Counted from the stretch's first letter, positions 9,183-21,196 are shown. The stretch: DNA of 64,000 bases from Fusarium oxysporum f. sp. lycopersici 4287 (GCF_000149955.1 NC_030987.1:1923387-1987386); one strand, 5' to 3'. Numbers and translations: made by a program. Notes: generated by a model from the sequence alone, not told the origin.

Positions 9183-12100
9183 CTAGACACTGCCCACACC
9201 TCTATCTTCGAGCGACTCATCCCAGCCACCCATTTGCAACAGCCACCCTCCTAGGCGCTCTTTCACGAGCGTAATGTTATCGCCTAATGCGCTCTTCCAT
9301 TGATCTTGAACGAGACGGACCTTTTCCTTCAGATCCTCGGTAAGTCGGCGTTCTTCTGATTGTCGCATTTGCACCACCTGTGCATTGCTGTCTGCCTTGG
9401 GAATTGCGTTTCCGTTCTCATCTTGGGTCTGCGTCTCGAGGACCTTGCCTTTGGCGTGAACCACAGCCTCTTTGACCTCGTGAAGTAGACACAACAGGTT
9501 GGTGTGCGATTCGATGAACTGGTATGTGCTCTTCTCGGCGTGAAGCAGCAAGCTAAAAAGATACTGCATCGGATGCTCGACGTAGGATGGGTTTTCTTCA
9601 ATTTCCGATGCTGGAATCTGGATGTTGAAACCATCCAGATCGAGAGGAATATTGTCCAGTAGCTCACAAAGCGGAGGCGCAATATCCCAAAACGCCGACA
9701 GCTGCAGTGCAACACCATGGTCCACAGCCTTTTCAACCACTCCTCGGAAGTCTCGGGTCCGTTCCAGAACCTCGTGAGCGAACGCATATTCACGCTTGGC
9801 CGAGTCTTCAGCAAAGAAAGCCTCAGCTGACTTGAGTTTCTCAGTATTTCCGGAAAGTCGGTAAGGAGTCAGTACAACCTCGCAGTATCGGCCGTTGCGA
9901 TCAGAAAGAAGATCGTAGATGGCCCGGTAAAGACCCTCTCGTGCCTCAAAGACCCATTTAAGCAGCGTCAATTTTTCCAGAAGTTCTGGTCTATCATCAC
10001 CCTCTTCCTGCGGCATGTCCGCGTCTATCTGCCCGTTATCGAATAGGTGTCGGGCTAGATCGTCAAACAGCTCTGTGGCGCTTGAGATACGCCCTGTCAG
10101 TAGTTCGTTCAAAGGCAGTACCACCTGATTCTGGAACAATTCGTATTCGGACTTTTCCAAGTCCTTTTTCTTTGTTATCTCGCTGGCTTTTGCATCAGCA
10201 TCAATAGCTCCTGCATCAGCATAACTCAAGCTGCCAGCATTGATCTCATTCTGCAAGTTTGTACGCAAAGCTTGACGGCGCTCAGACGCTGCTTTGGAAA
10301 ATTGTTCTCGACGTTTGGTGCTCTCGACAGTGAACCGCTCCTTTGTCTTGGCCAATTCATCGAGTTGACTCAGAGCTCGCACGGCTGTTCTGATGGATGT
10401 CAACTCAGGATGTTTGTTATTGACAGCGGGATGGTGTCTTGGATAAGGAGGAGGCATGGTGACAAGGCGGGAAACATCCAGGTGGTCGCGGTTGATCGTC
10501 GAACAGGGACTAGAACCCATGTTTGACGTGGTGGCGAAGCCAAATTGTTGAGGAGTCAAGTTGGGCTCCGACTGATCATGCCAGCCCGTCTTCTCAGGAG
10601 GATACTCGGATGAAGAGCCTTGCTCCTCGTATACCACAGACGGCTGGTCCTCCTCAACCCACTGTGTCTTGGTTACGCCCATATACTTCGACTCTCTCTT
10701 GGAACGTCCGAGATGGGAAGCTTCACCTTGCGAATCTGATTCCCACCAACGGCTCGGAGGACGACCCCGTGAGCTGCCATTTTCATAGTTTTCGCTGACG
10801 CTCATACTCAAAATTGGCGATAACGAGGGCATATAATTGCTCGACCAATTCACGTTTGGTGGGTTGTTCCCGCTCGGCGACGTCGGGACATTGACTGTTT
10901 TAGAGGCAGACTGAGGACTTTCCCCCAAGTTTGAACCTATAGAGCCTCGACGAGAAGGCCCTGGTTCGGATAGCCCAGGGGTCCACTGATCCTGTGAAGA
11001 AGCTGACTCTCGCCTTTGGCTGACCATCGGCCGAAATAAGTCGCGGGTGAGGTCAAAGATCTCGGAGCCCATAGCCCCAATAGCGACAGAATATCGTTCT
11101 CGTCTGATCCTTGATTCGTTGACAACAAAGTCAGCGAACATACGCACCCTATCCGCGTCAGTAGCGGCCCTCGATTCTCTAATCGCAAATTCGCGGAACC
11201 GATCGATAGTCCCTTCTCCAAACTGATCGGCAGTTTGAGTCGTAACCAAATGTTTCGATACCAACAGGCCGGCGGAAGGGGGCCGAGAAGACTCCCGGAC
11301 CCTCGAGACCGATGCCACAGATCCGGACCTGGGAGGCGGAGTAGGGAGCGCCTTTGGAGCAACAACCTTTGAGCTGCTGGCATATATTGGTTGCTTAGAA
11401 GCGTTGGGAGAGAAAGGTGGTGTTTCCGCTTCCTGAGGCAGCTTCCCTGATGCTGGGGCTCTAGGAGTCGAGTTTCGAGAGTCTTGCGATGCGAGTGCGT
11501 CACTTAGAGGGGTCGATTTACCGATTGATGTCCGTGACAGATCAGTCGTATTCGGTACCATAATGTCGGCCATAGAATCGGGTCGGGTCCGTTCATCTAT
11601 AGAGCCACGGACGCTGTGTCGGGTCCGACTCTCAGCCCTCCGCTGCAAAATTGTTTTGTCATGTCTAACTGCCTTTTGCCGATTGAGCCCGCCAATACTC
11701 GATGAGGACCCCAGAGCAGGTTCAACAGGTTGGGAGGATGGTAGCGACGTGTCAATCCTGAGACCCGGTGAGCGGCTTCGGTTTGAGGGGCCTGCTTGAC
11801 TCCCCGTCTCGTTCCAATCTGCAGGTGTTGGAGGAACAGGTCCGAGTTCTGTGACACCGGTTGGTGGTCGGCGTCTTTTTGTAGGAGGAGATATGATGGG
11901 AACTGTGTTCCTATCTATTGACTGTACGCTTTGCGACCTGCTTGAAGCAGGTGGGGGCCCTGGTGGCGGAGGTGGGAGAGGCATGCCTGGTTCCCATCTG
12001 GTTTGAGACGCTGATCGTGAGCGAGCAGATGTGGGTGTCTCCACGGCTCCTGCAGATACGGCTCTTCGAGCCGCTGGCGGCCCATGAATCATAGGACCAG

Positions 12101-12744
12101 TCATTCCATGCTCGGGAGTAGGTTGATGAAACGAAGTTTGCACAATCATGCTCTGTCGATGGGCTTGAGGAGGCGGCGGTTGAGGTGGAGGAGTACTGGA
12201 GGTGTCCATATCTCTACGGCGGCCTAAGGATGGCAGAAAGCGGCGATCTCGTGAACCATTTCGCCCATTTACACCCGGAGGAGGAGGAAAAGATGCATTG
12301 GCTGGTTCAGGCGAAGGTCGATGCACCATTGTGCTTAGTCGAGGCGGCGGAGTCGGAGTACCAGCTGGTGTAGAGTCGAAGACGGTACTCATGGGACGCT
12401 GCTGTTGACTTCTGGGCGGACTGTATGGTGGAGGCGGCATTGGCGACACTGAGGCATGTTAGAACGCGAGCAATAACATGATGTTTAGTTCTTAGTCACT
12501 TGCCTTGGACTTCGCCGGCATATTGAACGGCGCGCTCGGCGACAGCAGCCTGTGTGGGAACCCATTCTTGGGGGTTGTATGGCTGTATACTACTGCCAGG
12601 TGTTTGGACAGCGGAGTGAAAATGACTGGAGCTCATGGACACGGCAGATATGGGCGTATGTAGAGGGTTGTTGAAGGCACCTACAGACGTTGTCGTGAGA
12701 GGAAGAAGGCCTTGACGGAGTCGCGCCGCTTCGTGAGAAGTCAT
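9183..12744 (-). CDS. Large proline/serine-rich coiled-coil protein, uncharacterised
   Basis: Two exons on the minus strand: 12744-12504 and 12448-9183, 1168 residues. The intron appears to be a GC-AG intron: donor AAG|GCAAGT, branch CTAAC and acceptor CAG; it restores a valine codon and an unbroken frame. Residues about 1-680 are low-complexity (PPPPGP, PPPQPPPPQ, Ser/Arg-rich) and probably disordered, with many S-P/T-P sites. Residues about 768-850 form a charged helical coiled coil (QLDELAKTKERF, KRREQFSKAASERRQ). Residues about 860-1110 form a folded helical domain (LTLLKWVFEAREGLYRAIYDLL, FWDIAPPLCELLDNIP). No enzyme motif, signal peptide or membrane segment is visible. I do not recognise the family; the layout suggests a scaffold or polarity protein, but that is a guess. 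Confidence 0.8.
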
Positions 12745-15700
12745 GACGAAAGATCAGAGGAACCAAGCGACTATGGACGAGAGATTCACTCGAGCGCCAG
12801 GTCCAGGGTCCCTGTTTCAAGCCACAACACCAAAGGATGAGGGAAGTCTAACTTAGAAACAGCTGGGTATCGTGTCAGGGCTGTCTCTTTGGTCGGTTGG
12901 TTCTGGTACGTGGGGTGCTAGGGATTGGATGGATCCGCGGGGTGGGCGGCGCGTGCGAGCAGCAGCAGCAGTAGAGTGAGTCGATGCTCAGGTGAGGATC
13001 GAAGCAGTCGAGACTATTTTGAGACGACAAGGAATAGGTATGACTATGATGACTCTCGACCTGGCCCGGCACAGTACAGCCGGAGGAGAGACCTGACAGA
13101 CGTATGTTACAGGTGAGGCTCTGTGTGTGTAAAGGACGCTGCAGCTTATCGAAGATGGTCAATTGACAAGGACGTAACGAATATATCTCATCAAGCCATT
13201 CACCGTAGCTGCGGCGAGGACGAAGAGTACGTCCCCTAATGCGCAACCAACCAAATAAGAAACAGAGATGTGATTGAGGATTGGACTGGATGTGAAAGGT
13301 GAAAAGAGAGAAAGTGGTTGGGAGAGGGGCTCTGTAAAGGGAAATGGATGTACAGGTCGCAGTTGGAGTAGCAGCAGGCGATAGACCCCTGCATAAGTCA
13401 CCTTTTACAATGTTGAAATCACGACACCTCAATATTTGGCGGTGTCAGCGGGAGTGAGGTACCAACTGAAAGCAAGTACATTTTCAAGTTGATAAACTGG
13501 AAACCATTCTCGGTTTTCTGTTTATTGCCGGAGAGCCAAGCCCTGCCTACAGTGTGTACCTGCTTTGGGAGAGACTTGCTGGGGTGGTCGAGAATTGCAT
13601 GGATGACGGACGCTATCTGAGGGTGGGACAAAGAGATACTACAAGGTATGCTTCGTGGGAACTTTGTTCACGGCCAATTGGCAATAGAAACGGAGGATCT
13701 ACAAGCATGGCTCTACAAGCATGGCTTTCACTATCAGGCACTAGTTAAGCTTGAGGGGATTCAACTAGGGGATGACAGAGCACCTTCGACCGCTTCTTGC
13801 AGAGCAACTCAGCTGACAGAGTTAGATGGCGTTCTTTATATGTCCTAGTTGGGGTATCTGTAGATCCTAGAGGATGCATTGGTGTAGTAAGGATGGACAC
13901 TAATCAGTTGAGCGCTGCTTGATTTGTGCCTTTTGTGTGAGTGCTGTAAGCAGAACGGCAACAAATACCTAGTCATGTTGCTTGTTTGTCACCATACAAA
14001 GACGTTGAATATCCCACATGGAAGCTGAAGGACTTGCTTGATCTTCCTCCTCCGACCCCGCTGAGTGGAAAGGTTGGAATGGACTTGGAGAGATGCTAAG
14101 TTTGGGGCCATCCGCCGTGGTTCTATTCTTAGACTCATCCCTCAGCTTCTATTGGCTGACAAGGATGGACTATGCGGGTTGAGTGTGGATGCCGGCGCTT
14201 AATGGAGGTCCCTCGCTGCCTGTCACATTTCTCTACTCTCTGAAACTCTCGAGACCCATGACCGGAAAGGCGTTTGCATGTCTGGATCGAACTGCTGCAT
14301 GAGATCCATGTGCAAGGGGCCTTCATGCTGTGGGCTGATGTTGACTTTTGATCGCTAAACCGAATACTCCTTGCAGACTGCAGAGTGCCATTGGAATCTC
14401 CGGGACCAAGTTATCCGAAGAGAACAGAATAACAACGCAAAAGACGGTCAACAATTAAAGTTTCAACTGCCATGGGCCATTTAAGAACAAAGATATGCTT
14501 GATGGAGTTGATTCCATAGCTAACGTCACCGACCAAATAGCTTATAAATCTAAGCTGGGGTGGAACTCAGAACGATCTGTTTCTATGAATAGATCGAGCA
14601 TGGTATAGGAAAGGTAGAAGCACAGATCTGGCTGACTTAACCCATACACCACTCTTTTTGAGATCACACCTAATCTGTCAAGGGGAGGCAACAAAACTTA
14701 GGACCTCTATCATAAGTGATAAAAAGTCTTTAGGTAAACTTAGCATAATTTAGTATATATTTAGTAGACTAGATATTTTTGGCACCTTGGTTCAATGTTG
14801 GAAGTTTTCTTGCGCCCCGGGGTCTGTATGTTGATCACAGAAGTATGTACCCTTGTCCAAGCGGGCATGAGGCATGATCATAATGTGACGGCCATACTTA
14901 AGTCCAGTAGCCAACCTCTATCCAGTTGCCCATCGGGTTTCTCAGATAACTCTTGGCCACCCGCACGAAATCTTTCATGATTGATCGTTCGAATCCAACA
15001 ATATGGAAGCCATCGAAATTGACGGATGTGTATTGTTTCTCTTCAACTGATGCTCTGTATCAGCTAAGCCAGCTTTTTGGCATAAAGCTTGTCGATGTTC
15101 AAAGTCAATTCGCTAAGTGTTCAACCACAAGCCTTTACGCAACCGTATCCTTGGGTCAATTGGGATGCCAATCGCAAGCAAGGCACTTGTGATCATAGTT
15201 GACATAACGTAACAGAAGGGTGCGGATCATCAATTTCTCGTTGATTTCCACGTAGAAATCTTCGATATATCCTTTCCCCGTTATCCATTAGTCCTTCATT
15301 AGGAAGCCATATTCTTGCCGAGGCTGAAGAGAAGATTGCTTTGGTTATCGATAAAAATGACGAGGCTGGGTCTTGCTCTGAAATGAGCCCCACTTGAAGC
15401 TAGCTCTAGGACACTGGAAAAAGGTGGGGGCACAAGGCTCGAGTAAAATTCTAGAGGATTCTTCTCCAACAAACTCTCCTCTCTTTTCAACTCTTCATAT
15501 TCTGCTCTTCTCTCTCTGCCTTCCCTTTGCTATTTATTGACATTTTGACCACTGCTCACTCTCTTTCCTTTCAACATCTTCTCTATACCTCCTTCACTAA
15601 ACTGTAAGTACATACGACACTTTTTTGCACCAATTGTCGCATCTTTCATGATGAGATATCCAGCTGGCACCAGTCATAGAGTGACTTGTACTCCCTTCAT

Positions 15701-15844
15701 TGATGACCAACATGCTGTGGTCCAAGACCATATCTGATTCCAATTGCGACTCGACTCTTTCATCTTCACCTCGATCAATTTCTGTTTGGAGTTGAAGCTA
15801 ACAGATTCAAAGTCATTTAGTATACCCCTTCGACCGACTTCACA
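12745..15844. other. 3.1-kb gene-poor region with one MITE-like element
   Basis: Bases 12745-13430 are the CT-rich (on the minus strand) promoter and leader of the 1168-residue gene. From 13430 to 15450 nothing coding is convincing; a dispersed inverted-repeat element lies at 14682-14819. Bases 15450-15844 are the Aha1 promoter and leader, with a probable leader intron from 15604 (GTAAGT) to 15820 (TTTAG), branch GCTAAC at about 15796-15801. Confidence 0.5.
14682..14819. mobile_element. MITE-like short inverted-repeat element, copy 1
   Basis: About 137 bases bounded by imperfect inverted repeats: left GGGGAGGCAACAAAACTTAG and right AAGTTTTCTTGCGCCCC, whose complement reads GGGGCGCAAGAAAACTT. 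The interior is AT-rich and shares ACTTAGGACCTCT, AAAAAGTCTT, AGACTAG and TTTGGCACC with the copies at 27505 and 44697. It has no coding capacity. No clear target-site duplication is seen, so the mechanism is not proven. Confidence 0.72.
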
Positions 15845-17004
15845 ATGGTTCTACACAACCCCAACAACTGGCACTGGGTCAACAAGGACGTCTCAGCATG
15901 GGCCAGGTCCTACTTTGACGAGAGCCTCACAAAGGTTCAGGCCGAGGAGGGTGAGGTCAAGGCCAAGATTGATAAGATCCAGAGCATGGATGGTGATGTC
16001 GATGTCAGCCAACGCAAGGGCAAGGTGATTACCATCTTTGACGTCAAGCTGGTGCTTCAATATTCTGGTAAGGGAATGCGGTGACTTTGACTTTGACTGC
16101 AGACATGACAACTAACCATTCAGGATCTGCTCCCGGTGAGGATGATGTTTCTGGTACCATTACTGTGCCTGAGATCGCCCACGACACGGAAGAAGACGAG
16201 TACGTGGTACGTAAAACCTCCCCTGCTCTTTCGCCTTCCGTGTTGCCGTAGAATAAACCTCGCTAAGAACCCTCGTAGTTCGACGTAGACATCTTTGCCG
16301 AGTCCAAGGAGAAGCAACCCGTGAAGGATCTCGTCCGATCAAAGATCGTGCCTCAGCTGCGCCAGGAATTCCAGAAGCTTGCCGGCGCCCTCATCGCCGA
16401 GCATGGCAAGGATATTCAGCATGCCCCCGGCTCCAACCCCTCGAGCGGCTTCTCGACTCCCAAGATTCACCCTCAGAGCTCCACTCCTAAGCCTGCTGCC
16501 ACTTCCAGCACTCAAAGTAAGACCGGAGGTGTCGTAAACACCACTACCGTGACCGACAACGAAGAGTTCCGAACTACTGCTGAAGAGCTGTACCAAACCT
16601 TTGTCGACCCCCAACGAATCGCTGCTTTCACACGGTCTCCCCCCAAGGTCTTCGATGGCGCCAAGGTTGGTGGAAAGTTTGAGCTGTTCGGTGGCAATGT
16701 GTCTGGCGAGTATCTCGAGCTTGAAGAGCCTAAGAAGATCACCCAGAGCTGGCGACTGAACCAGTGGCCTGCCGGTCACTTCTCCAAGCTGCACATCGAG
16801 TTTGACCAGAACGACGTCGACCACGTTACCGTTATGCGAGTCAAGTGGGAGGGTGTTCCTATCGGCCAGGAGGATGTTACCAAGCGTAACTGGCTCGAGT
16901 ACTACATCAAGAGCATCAAGCAGACTTTCGGGTAAGTTCCATTGATGCTTTTCTTGGGTTGCTTATACTGACTATGAGGGTGTAGCTTCGGCACCATTTT
17001 GTAA
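15845..17004 (+). CDS. AHA1: Activator of Hsp90 ATPase, Aha1
   Basis: Four exons: 15845-16067, 16124-16206, 16279-16931 and 16986-17004, 325 residues. The N-terminus MVLHNPNNWHWVNKD carries the N-x-N-N-W-H-W signature of the Aha1 N-domain (residues about 10-150), which binds the Hsp90 middle domain and rearranges its catalytic loop. A Ser/Thr/Pro-rich linker follows (about 145-185). The C-terminal START-like AHSA1 domain (about 195-322) includes FRTTAEELYQTFVDPQRIAAFTR and the W-x-L-x-x-W-P-x-G-H-F segment. The last exon is only 19 nt and encodes the end GFGTIL. All junctions are GT-AG and phase-consistent. It is a cytosolic co-chaperone. Confidence 0.95.
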
Positions 17005-17290
17005 GCAAGCTACAAGACTAAGGAGTCGTGGAGTTGGGATAAATACGAGGTTAATACGCTCTCTAGATGAGGGTAGTGACGGGGGGTTGCATAGTCGCTG
17101 CTGTGGCGGAGGAGGGCGAGGGTCGTCTTGGGTGATCTACACAAGACCTAGAAGCGTGTGGTTACGATATCATGAGAGACGTAAAGTAAAATGAAATAAT
17201 GCATCAATGCTGAAGAGCAATATCGTGTCATAAGTCATCCGAAGTATGTCTAATTCACCACGTGTTGGCATAGTATCTCGTACATCAAAC
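17005..17290. other. Convergent 3' flanks of AHA1 and the membrane-protein gene
   Basis: A 286-base spacer, AT-rich toward the right. No gene or repeat is seen. Confidence 0.4.
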
Positions 17291-19186
17291 TCATTGTCCC
17301 GTTCGTCCTTTATTCTTTGTTTCCTCCGAGTCACTCTGCTGTCCATCAGATGATACACTGGGTTTCAACATGGCATCTTCTTCCCCTCCCTTTCGCGTTG
17401 AAAGCCGCAGTTTGCCCAGATCAGACTCCGCCACTGTATATCCAGACGCCAAGCCAGTCACTTTATTAGACAGAGCCATTTTCTCGGTCCCAGCCAGAAA
17501 GACATGTTGCCCCATCCAGGAAGTCAATGCTGGCGGACCAAGCCATATACGGTATATTCCAACCATAATGGAAAAGCAACCGAGGATAATAAACACGATG
17601 GCAGCACCGATATGACACCCAGTGTTCTTGTTTTCCCTCCATCCAACGTAGAAAGGATACTTAGCATCACGAAATGATTCTGCAGGAGCCAAAACTCTTT
17701 CTTCGCCAAAAGGCAAGAAATCCGCCTTCAGGTTCTCCGAGTCTAGCAGCTTTGTTGTCTTGATAGATACCATGACTGCTCTGATAATTGCACTGACACC
17801 GCTGAGAAGCGTGGTATCTGGGCTCTTTACCAAAGCATCCAGCCAGACGCCGTATTGTGGCATCAGGTCCGAGAGGTTGAAGCGCTCTGTGGCTGTTATG
17901 TTGCCCCAGGATGGCATCACAGCAGCGATGGATTTTTCGAAAGTGTCATTGCTGAAAGAAAGGAACGAAAGAGCCGCCGGTGGCAGAAATCTGCAGTTCT
18001 GGTCTCTGACGTATCTCCTGACTTCGGCGGTTGCGAGCTCCATCTTGTATAAGGATCGATGCTCTACTGGTATCCTCCACGATTCTGAAGATTTGTTTGG
18101 TTTCTTCGCCCATTGGATTTGAAGACTCCCAAACTCAGCGAGTCGATACTCAACCAGGGCTCTTCGAGGCGGATCAAACCAGTTGGTGCTGGTTGTCTCC
18201 ATTCGATGCCAGTCGCCTGGGTCTTCGGTCATATAAAAGTCACCTTTGCCCACTGAGCCATTGGCCACTAAGACTACTTCTCGAGTATGAAGCGTTCCAA
18301 CGTCACCAGGGTAGAATTGATCAGCTCTGCTGGTTGAAAAGCAATTAGCATGGCCAACCATAGCTAAGCCATTCGGTGGCAGGGACATATTCGCAGCATA
18401 AGGAGGCTCTTGAGCGACCTGATTGAAGTGGATAAACGCCCGGTTGATATCGTAAAGCGGGAAGTCATTGATCCATGGCTCAGGTTCCGAGACAATAGAG
18501 CCGTTCTTCACTGCCGAAAGCTCACTCTTGATGAACTCGATTAATCTTGGGTGAAAGTTCTCCTTGATCCAGGCGTCCGGGCTCACAATAGCGAACTTGT
18601 AGCCCACAGACGCAATGATGCTCATAATCAGGAGAAAGTAGCGCAAAGTGATAAACGAGGGAAATCCTCTGAGGCCATAGACGACTGGTGCTCGCGGTTG
18701 AGAGTTGAGATACCGAGCATAGTCGAGGCCATTGCTGTGTTGAGCTTGTCGACTAGCCCATGTATCGAATAGATGAACATATGCTTCTGTAAAGCCATAA
18801 GATAACAGAGCAAATGCAACACCAACAATAGCTATCCAGGTCTGGATGCTCCATTCATGACCGACACTGAAACGTGCCTGACCTGGTGGCCTTGCCCTAC
18901 CGAGTTCATCTTTTTCTTTGCGACCGGAGAGCGCATTTGCTCCAACAAAAATAAGGACTGAGCCGCCGATAACAATCGCGAGCAGAGAAAGAGTGCCAAG
19001 CATCTGCAGGCGTCGAACCTGAGGAGGCTGAATCAAAGCCATCACGGTATAACCGTCATTGCCTGAAACTCGAAAACAGTCATGAACGAAGACAGGATAT
19101 TGTACAATTGCTTGAAGCGCAGGTGATCCAGGAAAGAAACAAACGTCATGGCATCTCTTGAAGACTGACATCATTGAGGCGGACAT
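17291..19186 (-). CDS. Four-pass membrane protein with large lumenal/extracellular loop, unknown function
   Basis: A single open frame of 631 residues from the first in-frame ATG (19186); the real start may instead be the Met at residue 49, just before TM1, or an upstream exon. Hydrophobic segments lie at about residues 63-85, 115-133, 180-200 and 525-548. Between TM3 and TM4 is a loop of about 320 residues with several N-glycosylation sequons (NGS twice, NMS, NKS, NDT, NIT, NLS), which suggests it faces the lumen or outside. The C-terminal tail (about 80 residues) is hydrophilic and Ser-rich. I do not recognise a characterised family; it resembles large uncharacterised fungal plasma-membrane proteins. 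It lies 116 bases downstream of SWF1 on the same strand. Confidence 0.75.
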   Translation of the reverse strand: MSASMMSVFKRCHDVCFFPGSPALQAIVQYPVFVHDCFRVSGNDGYTVMALIQPPQVRRLQMLGTLSLLAIVIGGSVLIFVGANALSGRKEKDELGRARPPGQARFSVGHEWSIQTWIAIVGVAFALLSYGFTEAYVHLFDTWASRQAQHSNGLDYARYLNSQPRAPVVYGLRGFPSFITLRYFLLIMSIIASVGYKFAIVSPDAWIKENFHPRLIEFIKSELSAVKNGSIVSEPEPWINDFPLYDINRAFIHFNQVAQEPPYAANMSLPPNGLAMVGHANCFSTSRADQFYPGDVGTLHTREVVLVANGSVGKGDFYMTEDPGDWHRMETTSTNWFDPPRRALVEYRLAEFGSLQIQWAKKPNKSSESWRIPVEHRSLYKMELATAEVRRYVRDQNCRFLPPAALSFLSFSNDTFEKSIAAVMPSWGNITATERFNLSDLMPQYGVWLDALVKSPDTTLLSGVSAIIRAVMVSIKTTKLLDSENLKADFLPFGEERVLAPAESFRDAKYPFYVGWRENKNTGCHIGAAIVFIILGCFSIMVGIYRIWLGPPALTSWMGQHVFLAGTEKMALSNKVTGLASGYTVAESDLGKLRLSTRKGGEEDAMLKPSVSSDGQQSDSEETKNKGRTGQ

Positions 19187-19302
19187 CCATGTGCTCAGCC
19201 CTGGATACCCATGGACAGGGGTTGCACTCCTGCAGTCAGCCTGCAGATCACCTTCTGCGTACGGCTCGCTGACTAGCACCAACTCACTCTATATACAGGT
19301 TA

Positions 19303-20631
19303 TCACCGCCTGCGCCGTCTCTCGGCATTGGGTTCGTCATTTTTGTTCCCAAATCCATAGTCACGGACAAATATATCGACCAGATTATCCCACAATCCCA
19401 TATCGTATAAGTTCTCGACATCGCTCAAATTCCAAACCCTCTCCCACTCGCCTTCTCCAGGATATCGAACTTCGTCCTTTGGGGACTGTCCATCCTGAGT
19501 AGTGACAATGACCTGCTGAACCTCGACTGGCCAGCGCGTGAAGCGAGGCTCAACCCGTTCGTTCTTCTGGCGATTTGCTGGCATAGAGCGGCGAAATGCA
19601 AATCCATCACGCATATCTTCTTTCCAGTCCGACCATTTGAGGGTCTCATTTGTCGTAGTGCCACAATAAACGAGATAGAGTGTGTATAGCAGCAGCCCCC
19701 AAACCAATGGAGACGTCAGGGCTGCAAGAAGTGATGAGGCCCCCATGTTGACGTTGTCTTGAATGCCCCAACCCCAACCAGCCAAATACTGACTGACTGT
19801 CATACCTCGGGGTTTCCATACAGACCAGCCAGGAGTGTATCTCTGAACTCGTACCGTAATAATGGACAATCCAAGAAAGCCACCATATGTGCACAGAAAT
19901 GCAGTAGAGATTAGTAGCAGTATGAACCAGTGCTGGTTTCCGTAACCAACACATGAATTTATAAAGACGCAATGATGATCAGCCTTGGCAACACAACGTT
20001 TGCATAGACTGCAGTGCTTGGAACGAGCAGGCTTAAGGAGCTTGCACGTACGACACATGTGGCCCGGATGGAAAAGTGTGTGGTCGTAAGGATAGAGCGA
20101 CATGTAATAGGCGTGATTTTCAGGCGTAATGTAGCCTGGATCAGCAGAGCATGCCAGGTAGAGAAATAGGTAGGGCAGAAACACGGTAACCACCACAATG
20201 AGTTTCGTGAAAGATCCAATCTTTGGCCACGCTTGAGGAATAAACATATACTCGCCCACAACCATAATGAGCATGAAGAAAATCTGAAATGTTATTTTGC
20301 CGCCATCTCGAAAGGGATAGCAAGACAACTCACCACAACAGTCCAGTGTCGCTCATGTAGCATCAGGTTACTGAACCGGGACAGATTGCTCGATACTCTC
20401 CCTCCAGTGAGCACCTGATCTACTCTTGCGATCAGATTGGGTATATGAATCCATATTAACCTGTGCAGTGCAGCTATAGGCGTTCGTCTATCCCGAGTCA
20501 ATATCTTAAGTTGGGTAAACAGGAGACAATTGCAAGACGAACCTCAGAGCAGGTATTCGGCCAAAAAAGGCTACAAACACCATAAAAGAGATAAACAGGA
20601 TCAGAAGAATGAGTTTCTTCAGGGGACTCAT
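19303..20631 (-). CDS. SWF1: DHHC palmitoyltransferase, Swf1-like
   Basis: Three exons: 20631-20543, 20487-20334 and 20283-19303, 407 residues. The product attaches palmitate to cysteines near membrane segments; yeast Swf1 acts on SNAREs at the ER (family knowledge). Residues 5-24 form TM1 (LILLILFISFMVFVAFF). TM2 and TM3 follow at about 82-100 and 106-126. The cysteine-rich domain runs from about 158 to 207 (CRTCKLLKPARSKHCSLCKRC), with the catalytic D-H-H-C at 183-186, then CVGYGNQHWF and two more membrane spans. The C-terminus is cytosolic and basic. Splice phases fit, with the second intron between V-V and I-F-F. Swf1 is preferred over Pfa3 or Akr1 because there are no ankyrin repeats and the order TM-TM-TM-CRD matches, but this is family-level. 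Confidence 0.9.
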
Positions 20632-21196
20632 GTTTTCGATTTGTACAAAGAGTGAAGTTTGAAGAATGTGAGAACCAAATTTGCCAGCTAAGTGAGAAGC
20701 TTGGCAGGAGGAGACTGTGGGTGGTGGTACTGAATCAAGGCTTCATTTTGCTAGGTTAACAGGAAAAAGATCATCAAGCAAGACCAAGAAACAGAAAATT
20801 AAAAGAACATGAAAACGAACAAGTAAATACGTCAAATTCCAACCTCAAAGAATGATTGTCAACAACATGACAATGCTCGGAGGAAGCGGGCTTAGATGCT
20901 ATGCATGTAAGCCATGTTGGATATCTCGATAGAACGATAACAGAATCGGACACGTGATCCCGTGATAACCTCGATGCGAAAGAGATATAGCCCGTCATTG
21001 GCTGATTCCAGCCCGCAGTGATGATGGCGACTTTTTCCTTGGAGGGGGATCCCCATGCTTTGATAATCATGAACTAGAAACGAGCGGGCGGGTTTCGGAG
21101 ATAAAGCAGTAACAAAAATAAACCTCTTTTCTTACTTATAGACCACCTAAAAAGACTATCCTTTCTCTAGCTTTACTCTGATATTCTTACTCAACA
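20632..21196. promoter_or_regulatory. Divergent promoter region, SWF1 (-) / ankyrin-BTB gene (+)
   Basis: About 565 bases between divergent starts. AT-rich with purine runs. No gene is seen. Confidence 0.4.

Noticed and set aside
12875..13432. 185-codon minus-strand open frame upstream of the 1168-residue gene
   Set aside because: CT-rich leader sequence often reads open; composition and lack of motifs do not support a protein.
14953..15010. GTTCGAATCC motif resembling a tRNA B box at about 14985
   Set aside because: No matching acceptor stem, A box or anticodon arm can be folded around it.
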